From Dyella sp. RRB7 (GTDB lineage: Bacteria; Pseudomonadota; Gammaproteobacteria; Xanthomonadales; Rhodanobacteraceae), in NCBI RefSeq assembly GCF_022761115.1, contig NZ_JAKWJS010000010.1:44328-108327 (forward strand): a stretch of DNA of 64,000 nucleotides. The letters are read 5' to 3'. This document shows, piece by piece, positions 62,267 through 64,000 of the stretch. The notes under the pieces are model-generated. The model had not been told where the DNA came from. It worked only from the letters and a program-made list of their open reading frames with translations, and searched no databases. The translations under genes and the position numbers were made by a program. Each line of letters begins with the position of its first letter. Position 1 is the first letter of the stretch.

Positions 62267-62758
62267 ATGGCCAAGGCTAAGGACAAAGACAAACACGCTG
62301 GTGGCACCATCGCGCTCAACAAGCGCGCACGCCACGAGTACCACATCGACCAGCGCTTCGAGGCGGGCCTCGAGCTGCAAGGCTGGGAGGTAAAGTCGCT
62401 GCGCGCCGGCCGCATCAACTTCGGCGACAGCTACGCCATCGTGCTCAAGGGCGAGATCTTCCTGGTCGGTACCTCCATTCCACCCTTGATCAGCGCCTCC
62501 ACCCATGTGGTGGCGAACGATCGCCGCACGCGCAAGCTGCTGCTGCATCGCGCGGAGATCGACACGCTGGTCGGCGCCGTCGAGCGCAAGGGCTACACCC
62601 TCATCCCGATGGCCTTGTACTGGAAGGGCAACAAGGTGAAGGTGGAAATCGGCCTGGCCAAGGGCAAACAGGACCACGACAAGCGCGACGCCGAGAAGGA
62701 TCGCGACTGGCAACGCGAGAAGCAGCGCACCATGCGCGCGCACAACCGCGCGGCCTGA
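62267..62758 (+). CDS. smpB: SsrA-binding protein SmpB
   Basis: 163 residues from the ATG at 62267. OB-fold with [40 protein letters not shown] and the conserved [20 protein letters not shown] segment. The basic C-terminal tail ([16 protein letters not shown]) mimics mRNA in the decoding site. It loads tmRNA onto stalled ribosomes. The tmRNA gene is only 0.6 kb downstream. Confidence 0.97.
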   Translation: MAKAKDKDKHAGGTIALNKRARHEYHIDQRFEAGLELQGWEVKSLRAGRINFGDSYAIVLKGEIFLVGTSIPPLISASTHVVANDRRTRKLLLHRAEIDTLVGAVERKGYTLIPMALYWKGNKVKVEIGLAKGKQDHDKRDAEKDRDWQREKQRTMRAHNRAA

Positions 62759-62775
62759 GCGGCAGGCGCGCCTGC

Positions 62776-63228
62776 TTACGCCAGCGGCATGCGCATCGCA
62801 TCCACCGACGTGCGAAACCCGAATCGCTCGTAGAGTCCATGCGCATCGGCTGTCGAGTGCAGGCTCAAGGCATCCACGCCCTGCTCGCGCGCCGCGGCAC
62901 CCACCGCCGCGAGCAAGGCCGTGGCCACGCCCGCCCTGCGGCTGGCCGGCTTCACATAGACATTCAGCAGATACCAGCCCCAGCCCGCCGGATACTGGGC
63001 CGAAGGCATGTGCGGATAGGGATTGACCGCGGCACAGCCCACCGCACGCCCCTCCGTCTCCGCCAGCCACACCTGCAGCCGCCCGTCCTGCAAGGCCTCT
63101 TCGACCCAACTGCGCAGATGATCGGCGAAGCCGTCCTCCAACGGCTGTCCCAGCTCATCCAGAAACATGCAACGCAGATCGGTGATCAACCCCGCATCCG
63201 CCTGCCCCGCCAGACGTATCCGCAGCAT
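62776..63228 (-). CDS. GNAT family N-acetyltransferase
   Basis: 150 residues from the ATG at 63228 with AAGGAAAC upstream; the open frame runs further up to 63393 through the tmRNA promoter region and is not used there. GNAT motif A (acetyl-CoA loop) is VKPASRRAGVATALLAAVGAAAREQG, followed by LSLHSTADAHGLYERFGF (motif B). Substrate unknown. It separates smpB from ssrA. Confidence 0.88.
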   Translation of the reverse strand: MLRIRLAGQADAGLITDLRCMFLDELGQPLEDGFADHLRSWVEEALQDGRLQVWLAETEGRAVGCAAVNPYPHMPSAQYPAGWGWYLLNVYVKPASRRAGVATALLAAVGAAAREQGVDALSLHSTADAHGLYERFGFRTSVDAMRMPLA

Positions 63229-63290
63229 GTCCGTTTCCTTGGGTGGTCGCTGCGCCAACCATAGAGGTTGAAGCGACCTCGTGCGCGGCC

Positions 63291-63320
63291 TTGATGAAAG
63301 TGCATGCGCCTCCATATACT
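63291..63320 (+). promoter_or_regulatory. Predicted promoter of ssrA
   Basis: TTGATG, 18-base spacer, TATACT, 27 bases before the mature tmRNA 5' end. Confidence 0.5.
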
Positions 63321-63347
63321 GCCGGGTCAGCAATGCAATCTTTCCCC

Positions 63348-63699
<352 letters not shown>

Positions 63700-63724
63700 A
63701 CTCAACGTCTACGGACGTTCCAAG

Positions 63725-63769
63725 AAGGCCGGAATCCCAAGCAATACCAAGGGTTCCGGCCTTTTTCTT
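63725..63769 (+). terminator. Terminator of tmRNA
   Basis: AAGGCCGGAA pairs with TTCCGGCCTT (plus inner CCC/GGG), followed by TTTCTTT. Confidence 0.85.
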
Positions 63770-63864
63770 TGTCCAGCGGCGTCCAGGCAGATACCTTGAA
63801 ATTCGGGGGCAACTGGGGGCAAGATCGGGGGCAACACAGATGTCACTATTCAAAGTGCCCCCAC

Positions 63865-63936
63865 ATGCCACTCACCAGCGTCGCGATCAACAAAGCCAAG
63901 CCCACGGGAAAAACCCGGCGCCTGTGGGATAGCGGT
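63865..63936 (+). pseudogene. 5' remnant of a tyrosine integrase gene (DUF4102 type)
   Basis: From the ATG at 63865 the frame reads MPLTSVAINKAKPTGKTRR then LWDSG, the usual opening of P4-type tyrosine integrases. It should continue with a GLYLEV-like strand but instead changes to unrelated sequence after about 24 codons. The gene sits 166 bases after tmRNA, a classic integration site for such elements. The break coincides with the probable end of an insertion sequence. The frame stays open to the window edge, but that part does not look like integrase. Confidence 0.6.
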
Positions 63937-63963
63937 GTGGACCGGCCAGAGTTCTGTAGACAC

Positions 63964-64000
63964 TTACGAGCCGCTTTGCGCGTAGCGCCGTTCAAACTCT
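63964..64000 (-). CDS. C-terminal end of a probable IS3-family transposase (partial)
   Basis: Only the last 11 codons are inside the window: EFERRYAQSGS then TAA. The xxFExxY ending resembles the C-terminus of IS3-family OrfB transposases (rve integrase domain). It is followed, 28 bases on, by the point where the integrase frame breaks, as expected for an IS end with its terminal repeat. The identification rests on very little sequence. Confidence 0.4.
   Translation of the reverse strand, partial: EFERRYAQSGS

Overview
This is about 64 kb of chromosome from a GC-rich gammaproteobacterium. The likeliest home is the order Xanthomonadales (Lysobacterales), family Rhodanobacteraceae (Dyella, Rhodanobacter, Frateuria or similar). 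This is inferred from gene content and order: a divergent fur/bamE (omlA) pair, hrcA-grpE-dnaK-dnaJ-dapB on one strand, a stand-alone zinc-free L36 gene, the AguA/AguB putrescine route, and rpsA-ihfB-lapA-lapB leading into envelope polysaccharide genes. Almost all of the window is ordinary core chromosome. Only the last ~140 bases look mobile.

Layout. 1-9.5 kb: 5' part of an ABC-F ATPase gene, a small BamE-like exported protein, agmatine deiminase and N-carbamoylputrescine amidase, a TraB-family membrane protein, a secreted GH18 chitinase, two tandem monohaem cytochromes c, NfuA, pterin carbinolamine dehydratase and a CPBP-like membrane protein. 9.4-15.5 kb: rluC and rne diverge; then a GacA/UvrY regulator, a small unknown gene and a Gly-Cys-Leu tRNA cluster. 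15.8-19.2 kb: pirin, a metallo-beta-lactamase-fold hydrolase, CsaA-like protein and a PuuB-like oxidase. 19.3-27.8 kb: penicillin-binding protein 1C paired with a 2011-residue alpha-2-macroglobulin. 28.1-36.4 kb: galU, a WbpM-type dehydratase, a WecA-like transferase, lapB, lapA, ihfB, rpsA and cmk, all on the minus strand. 36.5-40.3 kb: acyl-CoA-binding protein, fadH, a LysR regulator and rpmJ. 40.4-50.9 kb: carA-carB-greA, separated from dapB by five accessory genes. 51-57.8 kb: the heat-shock cluster and recN. 57.9-60.2 kb: a UhpA/UhpB-like two-component pair. 60.2-63.7 kb: a candidate small RNA, fur, bamE, rnfH, ratA, smpB, a GNAT gene and tmRNA. The final bases hold an integrase start cut off by what looks like an IS3-family end.

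The most interesting non-coding elements are these. (1) A yybP-ykoY (manganese) riboswitch lies ahead of a CaCA-family cation antiporter, and a 12-bp hairpin beside the start codon could be its switch. (2) A ~190-nt RNA candidate between the sensor kinase and fur has GGA in hairpin loops and an AGGA-loop terminator, which suggests a CsrB/RsmZ-type decoy RNA that the GacA orthologue in this window might control. (3) Two consecutive GC-rich hairpins between fadH and lysR carry the same purine-rich loop motif. (4) Three copies of a REP-like palindrome sit just after stop codons. (5) A sigma-32-like promoter precedes dnaK. All calls were read by eye; no search or folding program was run.
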